Notes under the pieces: generated by a model
Databases searched by the model: none
The model's input: the letters and a program-made list of their open reading frames with translations, nothing else
What the model was told of the DNA's origin: nothing
In this document: one piece after another, positions 34,231 through 43,622 of the stretch
How the letters are laid out: each line of letters starts with the position of its first letter
How positions within the stretch are numbered: the first letter of the stretch is position 1
NCBI GenBank assembly: GCA_949502235.1
Contig: CATBDC010000002.1
Coordinates: 92,014 to 156,013 of the forward strand
Length of the DNA stretch: 64,000 nucleotides
Direction of reading: 5' to 3'
From: an uncultured Lachnospiraceae bacterium
GTDB lineage: Bacteria > Bacillota > Clostridia > Lachnospirales > Lachnospiraceae
Made by a program: the position numbers and the translations under genes

Positions 34231-35253
34231 TTATCTCATCCACCTATATCTTTCATCCAGCATGGAAAATGCCAGCTGCCTTAGTTCTCTTGACAGAATA
34301 ATTTTTTTTAGTCCGCTTACTGCACAAAGCTCCGGATTTTTCGCGGCCCTTGTCCGGATGCCGATATTTTTCTCAATATAGGCATCTAAGCCGGCGCTGT
34401 TTGCAATGCCGCCTGTCAGGAAAATACCGTTTGCGCGGACCGCCTTTCTGACCTCCGGGGGAGTACGGTCGATAAGTGAACGGATAGCGTCCAGACATTC
34501 CATAAGAGGATCTCTTATGGCGGCACGTACCAGGTTAATAGAAATTGCCTTCTGTGCCGGAACACCGGTAATCAAATCTCTTCCCGCAACCATAAATGCA
34601 ACGTCAGAGTCTGCGTTGAACACCTCGAACCTGCGCCTTAACGCCTCTGCCGTATGGCTTCCTATCAGAAAGTCGTGGCTGTTGCGGATAAGGGTAATGA
34701 CTGCCTGGTCATAATTCCTGCCTCCGATGGGAAGGAGCCTGTTAAAAATCATTCCCCCTCCTGCCAGTACAGACAGCTCTGTTGTCTCCCCGCCGAAATT
34801 TACAATAAAGGTTCCCTTCGTATTTCTGGCATCTATATTAAGACCAATTGCATCCGCAATGGCACGCTCCACTATATTTACTTCCTTTGCCCGGGCGGTT
34901 GAATGAATAACCAGGTCAAAAAAAGCCTTTTTCTGAACCTCCGTTACATCTGTCGGAACCGCAACAACGTATTCCGAGCCGTGAGCGAACTGCCTGTCCC
35001 CCTTCAACAGGTTCTGGAGCAGAAACTGCATATTGGTAAATTCAGAAATCACCCCCTCCTTCATGGGAAACAGCACTTCTATAGAAGGCGGTGTTTTTTC
35101 ATGCATAAGGTAAGCGTCATCGCCTACCGCAAAAATATCTCTTTTATCCTTAACTGCAATCACACTTTTCTCTGTCCAGATAACCTCTTGCTTCTTATCA
35201 TAGACTTTAATTTCGTAAGAGCCAAGGTCAAGCCCGTATGTGTTTTTCGCCAT
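34231..35253 (-). CDS. mreB: Actin-like rod shape protein MreB
   Basis: A 340-residue actin-fold protein. The phosphate-1 loop is YGLDLGSYEIKVY, IVERAIADAIGLNID is near residue 128, the phosphate-2 loop GTFIVNFGGETTEL is near 148, and the adenosine motif LTGGIANSAG is near 284. It forms membrane filaments that guide the elongation machinery. The sequence is divergent from textbook MreB (for example GGE in place of GGG), but its place heading mreBCD settles the role. AAAGGG lies nine bases before the ATG. Confidence 0.93.
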   Translation of the reverse strand: MAKNTYGLDLGSYEIKVYDKKQEVIWTEKSVIAVKDKRDIFAVGDDAYLMHEKTPPSIEVLFPMKEGVISEFTNMQFLLQNLLKGDRQFAHGSEYVVAVPTDVTEVQKKAFFDLVIHSTARAKEVNIVERAIADAIGLNIDARNTKGTFIVNFGGETTELSVLAGGGMIFNRLLPIGGRNYDQAVITLIRNSHDFLIGSHTAEALRRRFEVFNADSDVAFMVAGRDLITGVPAQKAISINLVRAAIRDPLMECLDAIRSLIDRTPPEVRKAVRANGIFLTGGIANSAGLDAYIEKNIGIRTRAAKNPELCAVSGLKKIILSRELRQLAFSMLDERYRWMR

Positions 35254-35268
35254 TTAGATAATCCCTTT

Positions 35269-35961
35269 CTACAGCATTCCCTCCTTGCGAAAGCTGATAT
35301 AACAATTATTGCCAATAATAATATGATCTAACAGATCAATCCCAATTAAAGCTCCCGCTTCCTGAATCCGCTTGGTAGTCAGCCTGTCTTCCCGGCTGGG
35401 AGTCGGATCCCCGCTTGGATGGTTATGCATAATTACAATGGATACAGCATTCTTCTGTAATGCCTCTATAAATAATTCCCTCGGTGTAATTAAGGAGGCG
35501 TTCACCGTCCCCTTTGAAACCTCTGTCTCTCCAAGGAGCTTTGCCTTGGAGTTCAGCATGAGGAGCTTCATATGCTCCTGGTTTTCATGTCTTAGATCTT
35601 CCATATAATACCGCGCGATTGATTCAGGGTTTCTAAAGCTTAAGGCATCCTCTGCGGATGCTTTTGAAAGCCTTTTGGCAAGCTCAGATATACAGGAAAT
35701 CTGAATGGATTTCACCCTTCCGACTCCCTTAATCTTCATCAGGCGTTCCCTGCTGAACTGATGGATTCCCAAAATACCCTTCTGCCCGGTATGGTATAGA
35801 ATCCGTTCAGAAAGCTCTAGTGCATTCTCACCTCTCGTCCCGGTGCGAAGAAGCACCGCTAAAAGCTCGGCATCACTTAGGCTCTCTGCCCCGCGGCGCT
35901 CACATTTTTCATAAGGCCGCTCCATGCTTGGTATCTCTTTCATGGTATTTTTCTGATTCAT
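35269..35961 (-). CDS. radC: RadC/JAB-domain protein
   Basis: A 230-residue RadC. A helix-hairpin-helix-like N-terminal part covers residues 1-100 (LLAVLLRTGTRGENALELSER, LMKIKGVGRVKSIQ). A JAMM/MPN metalloprotease-like domain covers about 105-230, with the motif MHNHPSGDPTPSREDRLTTK split across HxH and Asp ligands. Although named for DNA repair, its true activity is not known. It is commonly found just before mreB, as here (15 bases). An internal ATG (MKEIPSME) is an alternative start. Confidence 0.93.
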   Translation of the reverse strand: MNQKNTMKEIPSMERPYEKCERRGAESLSDAELLAVLLRTGTRGENALELSERILYHTGQKGILGIHQFSRERLMKIKGVGRVKSIQISCISELAKRLSKASAEDALSFRNPESIARYYMEDLRHENQEHMKLLMLNSKAKLLGETEVSKGTVNASLITPRELFIEALQKNAVSIVIMHNHPSGDPTPSREDRLTTKRIQEAGALIGIDLLDHIIIGNNCYISFRKEGML

Positions 35962-35997
35962 ATGTTCCTTTAGATTATGCGATGCTCTTTTGTAGAA

Positions 35998-36258
35998 CTA
36001 TAAGAAGCGGTAAATAATAATGGCAATAACGACCCCCACAATGCTTGCAATCGTAATCTTGATCGTAAGCCCAAAGGTAATCACCAGAAGTCCCAGATTC
36101 AGGACAATCGGAGAATCCAGTCCGAAGGTCTGTCCATATCCGAGCCAGCTAAGCGCCGGTACTCCGCCTGCCAGCATACCAATAAAACCGCCCAGCACAA
36201 TCCCTGCCAGAATAAGCAGAAACAGCGCCCACGTATTCTTGCCCCCTGTTCCTTTCAT
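35998..36258 (-). CDS. DUF4321 small membrane protein
   Basis: An 86-residue protein with two or three hydrophobic spans (about 9-28, 48-66, 68-86). The sequence GGFIGMLAGGVPALSWLGYG matches DUF4321 proteins, which occur next to radC and mreB in Clostridia. No function is known. GAGGAG lies four to five bases before ATG 36258. Apparently the first gene of the radC-mreBCD transcript. Confidence 0.88.
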   Translation of the reverse strand: MKGTGGKNTWALFLLILAGIVLGGFIGMLAGGVPALSWLGYGQTFGLDSPIVLNLGLLVITFGLTIKITIASIVGVVIAIIIYRFL

Positions 36259-36357
36259 ATGTACTCCTCCTCATGTCTCTCTAAAAAACTCAATATATTC
36301 TACCATATTTCCCCAAAGGTGTATAGACTTATCCTATTAAAAATTTCTTAATCCTTA

Positions 36358-37992
36358 TTAAGAATTGTCGAAGGGACGGTATATTCTGCTGACGGCTTCT
36401 GCCACTTTTAGTCCGTCTGTGGCGGCTGATGTAATACCGCCCGCATAGCCTGCCCCCTCGCCGCAGGGGTATAAGCCCCTGACGCTGCTTTCAAGGCCCG
36501 CATCCCTTACAATGCGCACCGGAGAGGAGGTTCTGCTCTCCGCGCCGGAAAGCACCGTCTCCGGGTCTGCGTACCCTGGAAGCTTTCTGTCAAACTCCTT
36601 GATCCCCTCCTCCAAAGCGGCGGCAAGATATCCGGGGAAAATTTCCCGCACGTTCCCCCACGCGAAGCCGCCCTTTATCTGGGGAAGAATATTTCCAGGC
36701 CCCTCTCCGGTCACATTTTTATAGAAATCACCGAAAAGCTGAACCGGCACCTTCCCTTTCCCGGCAAGATATGCCCTCTCCTCAAGCTCCCTTTGAAAAT
36801 ATACCCCCGCCAGCGCGTCCCCCGGGGCTTTTCCATATTCCTTATAATCCTCCGGGCCTATGGTCACAATGACCGCGCTGTTGGCGTTCTGTCCGTCTCT
36901 TCTACTGTAGCTCATACCGTTTACCGCAAGCCTTCCCGGCTCCGAGGACGCATTTACCACATAGCCGCCCGGGCACATGCAGAAGGTGTACACTCCCCTT
37001 CCGTCCGGGGCCTTTGCCGTAAGCTTATAGGAGGCGGCGGGAAGCCCCTCCTTATGTCCCCTGCCGTACTGCGCCTCATTAATCAGGGACTGGGGGTGCT
37101 CCACGCGCACCCCTGCCGCAAAAGCCTTCGGCTCCATAAGGATATCCCGGCTTTGAAGCATAAAAAAGGTATCCCTGGCGCTGTGCCCTACGGCCAGCAC
37201 GGCAAGGGATGTCTTAAGAAATGTCTCTCTTCCGGTTTTTGTATCAAGTACCCCAAGGCCATCAAGGCGGCCTGTATCCGTATGTATATCCGTAACCTTC
37301 GCGTGAAACCGTACCTCACCGCCCATGCGGATAATGGATTGACGAATGTTTTTTACCACCTCCACCAGAATATCGGTTCCGATATGGGGTTTGCTTTCAT
37401 ATAAAATCCGATCCGGAGCGCCGTGCATGACAAAAAGACGGAGCACCTCCTGGTTCCGCCCATATGTGTCGTGTGTAAGAGTATTCAGCTTTCCATCGGA
37501 AAATGTGCCTGCCCCGCCCTCCCCGAACTGGACATTGGATTCCGGGCATAAGCTTCCGGTTTCCCAGAAATTCTCCACATCCTTCATGCGGGTATCCACA
37601 TCCGCGCCCCGCTCTAAAAGCAGGGGCCGGTAGCCCATCCGGGCAAGCTCATAGCCGCAGAAAAGCCCCGCCGGGCCTGTCCCTATAATAACCGGGCGGT
37701 AAAGAAGGCTTCGGGTGCCGGAGGGCTTTAATGTATATGCAGCTTCCGGCTCCTTTATCTCAATATTTTTATTTTTCGCCTTCTTAGCTATCTGGGCCTC
37801 GTTTCCTTTTACCCGGGCATCTATCGTATAGACGTCATATAATTCCGGCTTCTTCCTCGCATCTAAGGAATGTTTTCTGATTTCATAGGACAGAAGGTCA
37901 TGCTCCTTAATGCGGAGGCTTTTTATTATCTTATTTTTTAAGGCTTCCCGGCTGCTCCCGGCGGGAAGCTTTAACTGGCTGATTCTTATCAT
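36358..37992 (-). CDS. FAD-dependent dehydrogenase (COG2509 type)
   Basis: A 544-residue flavoprotein. An N-terminal 90-residue domain precedes the FAD Rossmann motif IIGTGPAGLFCGYELARMG near residue 103. FGEGGAGTFSDGKLNT lies near 157 and the C-terminal FAD contact GLYPCGEGAGYAGGI near 510. Members are uncharacterised oxidoreductases. ATG 37992 (MIRISQLKL) lies six bases after AGGGTG; the longer GTG form overlaps that site. The stop codon lies inside a small CTTAAT...ATTAAG hairpin followed by AAATTTTT, a possible weak terminator. Confidence 0.88.
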   Translation of the reverse strand: MIRISQLKLPAGSSREALKNKIIKSLRIKEHDLLSYEIRKHSLDARKKPELYDVYTIDARVKGNEAQIAKKAKNKNIEIKEPEAAYTLKPSGTRSLLYRPVIIGTGPAGLFCGYELARMGYRPLLLERGADVDTRMKDVENFWETGSLCPESNVQFGEGGAGTFSDGKLNTLTHDTYGRNQEVLRLFVMHGAPDRILYESKPHIGTDILVEVVKNIRQSIIRMGGEVRFHAKVTDIHTDTGRLDGLGVLDTKTGRETFLKTSLAVLAVGHSARDTFFMLQSRDILMEPKAFAAGVRVEHPQSLINEAQYGRGHKEGLPAASYKLTAKAPDGRGVYTFCMCPGGYVVNASSEPGRLAVNGMSYSRRDGQNANSAVIVTIGPEDYKEYGKAPGDALAGVYFQRELEERAYLAGKGKVPVQLFGDFYKNVTGEGPGNILPQIKGGFAWGNVREIFPGYLAAALEEGIKEFDRKLPGYADPETVLSGAESRTSSPVRIVRDAGLESSVRGLYPCGEGAGYAGGITSAATDGLKVAEAVSRIYRPFDNS

Positions 37993-38013
37993 AATCGTCA
38001 CCCTGTTTTCGTA

Positions 38014-39573
38014 TTAAACTACTGCTTCAATAATAACCTTATCCCCAATCTTGAGACGCTGCACCCCTGCTTTTTTGTTCTTATTAAAATTAAAGCTTAC
38101 CAGATATCCTTGTTTTGCATGATAGAGGTCAAGGTAGTCCGCGAGCTGCTCCTCTCCTCTTTTATTATATTCCTGCCCCCGCCATATTTTTAATTCCACA
38201 ATGTGCTGCTGTCCGCAGTAATCTATGATCAGATCTGTGCGCCGGTTTGTCCTGGTCTTAGCCTCAATATAATAATTCCCCGCTCCATTAATAATTGGCT
38301 TTATATATAGAAGAAACAGGCATCGTCCATTATCCTCCAGAAATTTATCATTCAGTTCCCCGAAAATATCCTGATAATAGCTTACAAACTTTTGAATTAC
38401 CAACTCCATATTAAGATGTCCGTCCGCAATAAACTGGTTTTTATCTGCCGCCGCTGTCTGCGCAAGCTCGTTATGTCTTGACCGTTCAGCCAAAAATCCA
38501 TTATAAAGTCTTGTTTCAAAAATGCGGTTGGAAACATATATTACGTTATTTATAATAGTCACAAAGCCAAACATAGCCGCCATACGGATCCCCATATTTC
38601 CCGGTACATATTCAATCACTTTTCCCTCTAGCAGTAATTCCTGCAGCATCTGCTTTAAATCAGGATAATCAATCAGCTTGTTATCCAGAGAATCAAATAA
38701 TGTATTTTCTTCTGTAAGCAGCATGCGTACAGCCGTCAAAAAATCTTCTTTTGTCCATGCACGGTCTCTGACAATCTTTTCATCCATCAATTTGCAGATA
38801 CGGGACACAAGAAACGGATAGCCGGAAGTATAATCATAAATCAGTCCTGCCATTTCCTGTACATCCATCCCCGTATGGTGATCTTCCTCATAGTCAGCCA
38901 GCATCCCGGCAATCCCCTGCTCTGTCAGGCTTAAATCAATATCAAAATCTGCCGCCACATTCCAGGGGCTGTTCATCTTATGTTCTTCCGCAAACTTATT
39001 TTTCAGATTTTTTATATCATTTACTCCGGCAAGAACAACAGACTGGAATATAGGCTTTTTATCTCTTACAATATAATATCCCCGCAGCTGGGCAAGAAAA
39101 TCGAGAAATACAGGATACCTTGAGGCGCTGTCAACCTCATCAATAAACAGTACGATCTTTCTTTCTGACATTTTGCACCACTGACTTAAACAGCGAAATA
39201 AAAGGGAAAGTCTCTCATTTGGAATGGAACCGTCCGACATCCCCTTAAGCTGTCCCCTAATATCATCCGGGATATCCTCCGTACTCATACCCCCTAAAAT
39301 CTCTGCACAAAAATTTCTGATAAAGTCCTGTTCCGTCTGAAAATCTGCCCCGCTGAACATCTGAAAATCCAGACTTAACACAACATATTCTTTTTTCAAA
39401 AGACGCTCCAGAGCATGAAGGGTCGTGGTTTTTCCATACTGTCTGGCGCGGTTGATGGTAAAATACTGTCCCTGATCTATCATGGCTTTTATCTGTTTTA
39501 GCTGCTCATCCATATTCACCATATAATGCAGTTTAGGGCTGCACGCCGCATTTACATTAAATATCCTGCCCAT
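38014..39573 (-). CDS. AAA-like ATPase with C-terminal PD-(D/E)XK nuclease-like domain
   Basis: A 519-residue protein. The N-terminal ATPase has Walker A NRARQYGKTTTL near residue 45, Walker B IVLFIDEVD near 140 and a Sensor-like VVLAGVND. The C-terminal end carries a PD-(D/E)XK pattern, TDLIIDYCGQQHIVELKIW near 465-485, with Asp and E-x-K present. ATG 39573 lies seven bases after GAGG; a TTG start 18 bases upstream is less likely. This architecture is common as variable accessory genes in gut Clostridia and Bacteroidetes, with unproven roles in mobile-DNA or defence contexts. Confidence 0.82.
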   Translation of the reverse strand: MGRIFNVNAACSPKLHYMVNMDEQLKQIKAMIDQGQYFTINRARQYGKTTTLHALERLLKKEYVVLSLDFQMFSGADFQTEQDFIRNFCAEILGGMSTEDIPDDIRGQLKGMSDGSIPNERLSLLFRCLSQWCKMSERKIVLFIDEVDSASRYPVFLDFLAQLRGYYIVRDKKPIFQSVVLAGVNDIKNLKNKFAEEHKMNSPWNVAADFDIDLSLTEQGIAGMLADYEEDHHTGMDVQEMAGLIYDYTSGYPFLVSRICKLMDEKIVRDRAWTKEDFLTAVRMLLTEENTLFDSLDNKLIDYPDLKQMLQELLLEGKVIEYVPGNMGIRMAAMFGFVTIINNVIYVSNRIFETRLYNGFLAERSRHNELAQTAAADKNQFIADGHLNMELVIQKFVSYYQDIFGELNDKFLEDNGRCLFLLYIKPIINGAGNYYIEAKTRTNRRTDLIIDYCGQQHIVELKIWRGQEYNKRGEEQLADYLDLYHAKQGYLVSFNFNKNKKAGVQRLKIGDKVIIEAVV

Positions 39574-39603
39574 ATAAGTCCTCACTTTCAAACAATATTA
39601 TAA

Positions 39604-40827
39604 TTATTGCCGCCCAGCCGCCCTTCCTGCCAGCACTCCGGTAGCCCACGCCCACTGCAGGTTATATCCGCCGCACATGCCGTCTGCGTCCAGAAGTTCC
39701 CCGGCAAGGTAAAGCCCCTCCACATAACAGGATTCCATTGTGTTCCTGTCAATCTCCCGAAGGCTCACCCCTCCAGCGCAGACCTGGGCATTGTCAAAGC
39801 CGTTTGTGTCCTGAATCGGAAGTACCATATGCTTGCACTGCCTTACAAAACGGCGCTGCTCCTCTCTTTCAAGCTCCCCCACCCTTCTTTTTACAGAAAT
39901 TTCCGCAGGCAAGGGAAGGCAGGACGTAAGCTTATTATTGAAAATTCCGGCAAGAAACTCTGACGTCTTCATATCTTCTCTCCCTGACCGCCTTTTCATC
40001 AGGTATTCCAAAAACTCCTCTTCTGCCATGGAAGGCAGGAAATCAAGGACTATCTCTGCCTTTTTCTTCTGATATAATGCCATTGCCATATAGCGGCTTA
40101 CCTGAAATACCGGAATCCCCGAAATCCCATAATCTGTTATCTGAAGCTCTCCCGTATCAGAAGCCGCACATTTCCCGTCCACATATGCGGATACCAAAGC
40201 CTCGGTGCGCACTCCGGCCGCCGCCTTTAAGGGATTATCCTTTACCTTAAGCTGCACCAGGGCCGGAACCACCGGCACAAGAGAATGTCCCAGTGACTTT
40301 GCAAGAGCATATCCGCTCCCGTCAGAGCCCAGAACCTTTGCCGCCCGGCCGCCGCAGGATAAGATAACCCGGTCGGCATAAAAGGTCTCCCGGCCGCCGG
40401 AAATCTTGAAGCCCTTTCTCCCCGGAAGTATCTCTGTCACATGCACGTCAGTATAAATCCTCACTCCAAGCCTCTTAGCTTCTCTCACAAGAAGCTCCCT
40501 CACCACAGACGCCTGCTCGCATCTGGGATAAATATATCCGTTCCTTGACCGGAGCATAAGCCCCAGTCCCTCAAAAAAATGTACCGTATCCTCATAGCCG
40601 AACTGCTTAAGAACTGCCTCTATGCAATCCGGCTCACAGCTCCTGAAAAAAGAGCCGTCCATCCTCTCATTGGTAAGGTTGCATCTCCCGTTTCCCGTAG
40701 ACAGAAGCTTCTTTCCCGCCTGCTCCTTATGCTCCAGTATAAAAACCTCTGTATCCTTCTGTCTTGCCGCCGTCACCGCAGCCGCAAGGCCTGATGCGCC
40801 TCCGCCGATAATTCCGATTTTTTTCAT
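39604..40827 (-). CDS. HI0933/BaiN-family flavoprotein
   Basis: A 407-residue flavoprotein. The FAD-binding loop IGIIGGGASGLAAAV is at residue 4 and the hallmark GNGRCNLTN at about 45. LSCGGRA is near 157 and the C-terminal block GGVSLREIDRNTME, then GEVLD-like GELLDADGMCGGYNLQWAWATG is near 355-400. BaiN of Clostridium scindens, a bile-acid 7-dehydroxylation reductase, belongs to this family, but most members have no assigned substrate, and no bai genes are here. ATG 40827 overlaps the end of the preceding gene by four bases. Confidence 0.88.
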   Translation of the reverse strand: MKKIGIIGGGASGLAAAVTAARQKDTEVFILEHKEQAGKKLLSTGNGRCNLTNERMDGSFFRSCEPDCIEAVLKQFGYEDTVHFFEGLGLMLRSRNGYIYPRCEQASVVRELLVREAKRLGVRIYTDVHVTEILPGRKGFKISGGRETFYADRVILSCGGRAAKVLGSDGSGYALAKSLGHSLVPVVPALVQLKVKDNPLKAAAGVRTEALVSAYVDGKCAASDTGELQITDYGISGIPVFQVSRYMAMALYQKKKAEIVLDFLPSMAEEEFLEYLMKRRSGREDMKTSEFLAGIFNNKLTSCLPLPAEISVKRRVGELEREEQRRFVRQCKHMVLPIQDTNGFDNAQVCAGGVSLREIDRNTMESCYVEGLYLAGELLDADGMCGGYNLQWAWATGVLAGRAAGRQ

Positions 40828-41288
40828 ATAGCTTTTCCTTCAGATCCTCTACAGACTAATTCCTTTTCCTGTTTTTGCTTACGAATCTCCTTCAAATCAT
40901 CAATAGCCATTTCAACGTCAAAAGTATGGAAACCCAGCCAACATTCATTCATTGTTTTAGCATCAGCGATTTTATATATTTCATGGCTATATTCACCCGT
41001 ATAGTAATGCCAGTACCGGTAAGTATACCCTATCCAGTACATTACCTCCGTGGGATAAACTATGCCGGCTTTTTTCAGCCCGCCCACTTCATCATTTAGT
41101 TCCTCAAGAATATATTCCTCACCCGCCCACTGTAAACGGTCATAGACATCATCAAGAGCAGCCGCCGCTTTGCTGTCCATGAAAGATGCTATAAATAACG
41201 GACAGTCCAGTCCGGCCGCCAGAGCAAGTTCAAACAACCGGCCCTGTATATCGCAGAGCTGGCGCTTCTCAAAAGTAAGCTTTTCCAT
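40824..41288 (-). CDS. Putative antitoxin partner of the DUF3990 protein
   Basis: A roughly 154-residue protein with no named domain that I recognise. It is acidic, helical and rich in aromatics in YWIGYTYRYWHYYTGEYSHEI (in part), near residue 95. It ends with a short lysine-rich tail. It starts at ATG 41288 behind AGGTG, overlapping the toxin stop region by a base or two, so the pair is translationally coupled. A small acidic gene in that position after a toxin-like gene is the usual place for an antitoxin; this is inference. It overlaps the flavoprotein gene by four bases. Confidence 0.65.
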   Translation of the reverse strand: MEKLTFEKRQLCDIQGRLFELALAAGLDCPLFIASFMDSKAAAALDDVYDRLQWAGEEYILEELNDEVGGLKKAGIVYPTEVMYWIGYTYRYWHYYTGEYSHEIYKIADAKTMNECWLGFHTFDVEMAIDDLKEIRKQKQEKELVCRGSEGKAI

Positions 41289-41289
41289 T

Positions 41290-41973
41290 TCATTCACCTG
41301 CCTTTAAGATTTCATCAAAGAACCGGCCGTCACGGCGGTATTTCCGGCAAATTTCATTTGCCAGCGCAACACCTCTTAAACGGTTGGCTTCACTTTCTTG
41401 CTTTAGTTTATCCCGATCATTTCCGGTAAGTACTTGTTCATCAAGAATTTTTATTTTTTTGCAGGCCTTTACTGTTAAAGCTACATATTGTTTGCCAAGC
41501 TTCAGTGCCGAAAGACTGTTAATAAGCGCCATATCAGTAATTTCACCACTAAAAAAACGATCCAGAACGACAAACATTCTGTCATTGGCAATATAACCAA
41601 TTATCATGTCACAGCCTTTGCTTAAATTTGCAATCCGATTATAAATAGCCGAATGTTTTATGGATTCCATTTTGCCACGGTTGTAAGCGACTAACAATGC
41701 CCAATCTAATCCCACTTCTACATCGAGAATTTTAAGTTCTGACAGATTGACGCTTAACTTATATATTCTGGCATCAGGATAATTACAAATTAAAGTAAGC
41801 GGCTGTCTTCGGTCAGTTCCCATATAAAATCCTTTTCCAAAATCACAGCGTTCCCTGCTTACAGGGGCAATGGGCCCGGAAATTCCTGATTTTGAACCAT
41901 GATAAAGAGTTACAATTTGATTCGTTTTCATAATGTGGTTTTCTTCAAATCGTAAAAAATCGGAGTTTTTCAT
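41290..41973 (-). CDS. DUF3990 protein, ADP-ribosyltransferase-like toxin candidate
   Basis: A 227-residue protein. LYHGSKSGISGPIAP near residue 23 and CDFGKGFYMGTDRRQPLTL near 43 match the DUF3990 family. The YHGS and FGKGFYMG motifs resemble the histidine and tyrosine strands of ADP-ribosyltransferases, so a toxin with NAD-dependent activity is plausible but not shown. The ATG at 41973 has GGGAGG five bases upstream; an internal ATG (41931) lacks such a site. It is the first of a coupled two-gene unit with the 154-residue partner. Confidence 0.72.
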   Translation of the reverse strand: MKNSDFLRFEENHIMKTNQIVTLYHGSKSGISGPIAPVSRERCDFGKGFYMGTDRRQPLTLICNYPDARIYKLSVNLSELKILDVEVGLDWALLVAYNRGKMESIKHSAIYNRIANLSKGCDMIIGYIANDRMFVVLDRFFSGEITDMALINSLSALKLGKQYVALTVKACKKIKILDEQVLTGNDRDKLKQESEANRLRGVALANEICRKYRRDGRFFDEILKAGE

Positions 41974-42076
41974 AATAGCCTCCCTGGATGATGATATAAC
42001 ATTTGAATGTTCTGATTATAACATATGGGATACTGAAATACAATCAGGTATATCCTCTTATCACTCCTGGCATAAT

Positions 42077-43522
42077 TTATGCTTTCTTACGGACTTTACA
42101 GCAAAGTGCAAAGTCCTGGTCTGAATTGTTATGACAGTCAAGCTGTCTGTAGGTTGAAGCGATGACAATAATGGAAATGACAAATGTTAAAATATCCGAA
42201 ACGGGCATGGAGTAAAGAACCCCGTCCAGTCCGTAAAAACGCGGCAGCAGAAGCGCAAATCCTACGCCGAACACGATCTCCCTGACCATAGAAAGCATGG
42301 TGGAGGAATAGGCCTTCCCCATAGCCTGCAGGAAAATAAACGCCGCCTTATTCACACAGGCAGCCGCCACCATGCAGAGATAGACACGGAACGCCCTGAC
42401 CGCAAACTCCGTATAATACACACTCTCATTGGCCGCACCGAAAATACCGATCAGCCAGGCCGGAAAAGCCTCTGCAATTATGAACGCCAGGATACCGACA
42501 GCACCTTCTGCCATGAGAAGCTTCGTAAAAAGCTCTTTTACTCTCTTTCTGGCCCCTGCGCCCATGTTATACCCAATAACAGGGATACATCCTGCCGCCA
42601 TTCCTACTACGACAGAAATTACAATCTGGAAAAATTTCATCACAATCCCCACTACTGCCATAGGAATCTGGGCATACTGCGCCTGCCCGAATACAGAATC
42701 CAGCGCTCCGTACCGGCGGATCATGTTATTGATAGCAGCCATTGAAGCCACAAGGGATATCTGTGAGAGAAAGCTGCAGACGCCGAGGCCTAAGGTCCGG
42801 CGAATGATCTCTCCCTTCAGTTTAAAATCCGCCCGGCAGAGCTTTACAGTCTTTGTGTGCAGAAGATACCACACCGCCAGGATGGCTGTCACAATCTGGC
42901 CGATTACGGTTGCCACTGCGGCGCCCGTCATTCCCCACCGGAACCAAAAAATAAAAACCGGATCCAGGACAATATTGCAGGCCGCCCCCGCAAGAGTGGA
43001 AGCCATGGCATATCTGGGACTTCCATCCGCGCGGATCACCGGATTCACGGCCTGCCCGAACATATAGAAGGGGATGCCAAGGGTGATCCAGAAAAAATAT
43101 TCCTTTGAATGTCGGAATGTCTCTTCATTTACTGTTCCCCCAAACATGGCAATGATCTGGCTGTCCCATATAAGATAAACTGCGCACAGGATGAGGCTTA
43201 ACATAATCGTAAGCAGGATGGAATTTCCCATGCTTCTGCCCGCTTCCTTTTTCCTTCCTTTCCCAAGGCTTAGGCTCACAAATGCGCAGCAGCCGTCTCC
43301 CACCATAACAGCGGCTGCAAGTGCGATTACCGTCAGAGGAAATACTACTGTGTTTGCAGCATTTCCGTAAGACCCAAGATAAGATACATTGGCAATAAAT
43401 ATCTGGTCAACAATATTGTACAGCGCTCCCACCAGAAGCGAAATAATACAGGGGACTGCAAATTTCCCCATCAGCCGGCCCACCGGCTCCTCCATAAGAA
43501 ATGAATGATTTTTTGTTTCCAT
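42077..43522 (-). CDS. MATE-family multidrug/sodium antiporter
   Basis: A 481-residue, 12-span membrane protein of the MATE superfamily. PVGRLMGKFAVPCIISLLVG opens it, two homologous halves follow, and CIPVIGYNMGAG near residue 330 is typical of MATE proteins. It exports drugs or cationic metabolites using an ion gradient. ATG 43522 (METKNHSF) has AAAGGAGA seven bases upstream; the open frame extends 183 bases further through the leader and is rejected. The C-terminus DQDFALCCKVRKKA is encoded by a palindromic element shared with another gene. A terminator-like leader may control its expression. Confidence 0.9.
   Translation of the reverse strand: METKNHSFLMEEPVGRLMGKFAVPCIISLLVGALYNIVDQIFIANVSYLGSYGNAANTVVFPLTVIALAAAVMVGDGCCAFVSLSLGKGRKKEAGRSMGNSILLTIMLSLILCAVYLIWDSQIIAMFGGTVNEETFRHSKEYFFWITLGIPFYMFGQAVNPVIRADGSPRYAMASTLAGAACNIVLDPVFIFWFRWGMTGAAVATVIGQIVTAILAVWYLLHTKTVKLCRADFKLKGEIIRRTLGLGVCSFLSQISLVASMAAINNMIRRYGALDSVFGQAQYAQIPMAVVGIVMKFFQIVISVVVGMAAGCIPVIGYNMGAGARKRVKELFTKLLMAEGAVGILAFIIAEAFPAWLIGIFGAANESVYYTEFAVRAFRVYLCMVAAACVNKAAFIFLQAMGKAYSSTMLSMVREIVFGVGFALLLPRFYGLDGVLYSMPVSDILTFVISIIVIASTYRQLDCHNNSDQDFALCCKVRKKA
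42091..42116. repeat. Palindromic element inside the MATE gene end, copy 1
   Basis: GGACTTT-ACAGCAAAGTGC-AAAGTCC, with flanks CTTAC on one side and TG on the other. A nearly identical element lies at the end of the YnbB-like gene (51185-51209). Both lie at the last codons of unrelated genes. Confidence 0.65.
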
Positions 43523-43566
43523 ATCTCTGTCTCCTTTCGTGCAAAAAAATATTATCCATGTCACAC

Positions 43567-43613
43567 AAAAAACGCATGGCACGCAACCGGATTTACGCAG
43601 TTCGTGCCACACG
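43567..43613 (-). terminator. Terminator-like hairpin in the MATE gene leader
   Basis: On the minus strand CGTGTGGCACG (43613-43603) pairs with CGTGCCATGCG (43583-43573), with two wobble pairs, followed by TTTTTT (43572-43567). It lies between the predicted promoter and the gene start, so most transcripts would end here unless the hairpin is prevented. Confidence 0.65.
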
Positions 43614-43622
43614 TTCTTACTT

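Noticed and set aside
39604..40827. Assignment as baiN (bile acid reductase)
   Set aside because: The family is large and mostly uncharacterised, and no bai operon genes are present.
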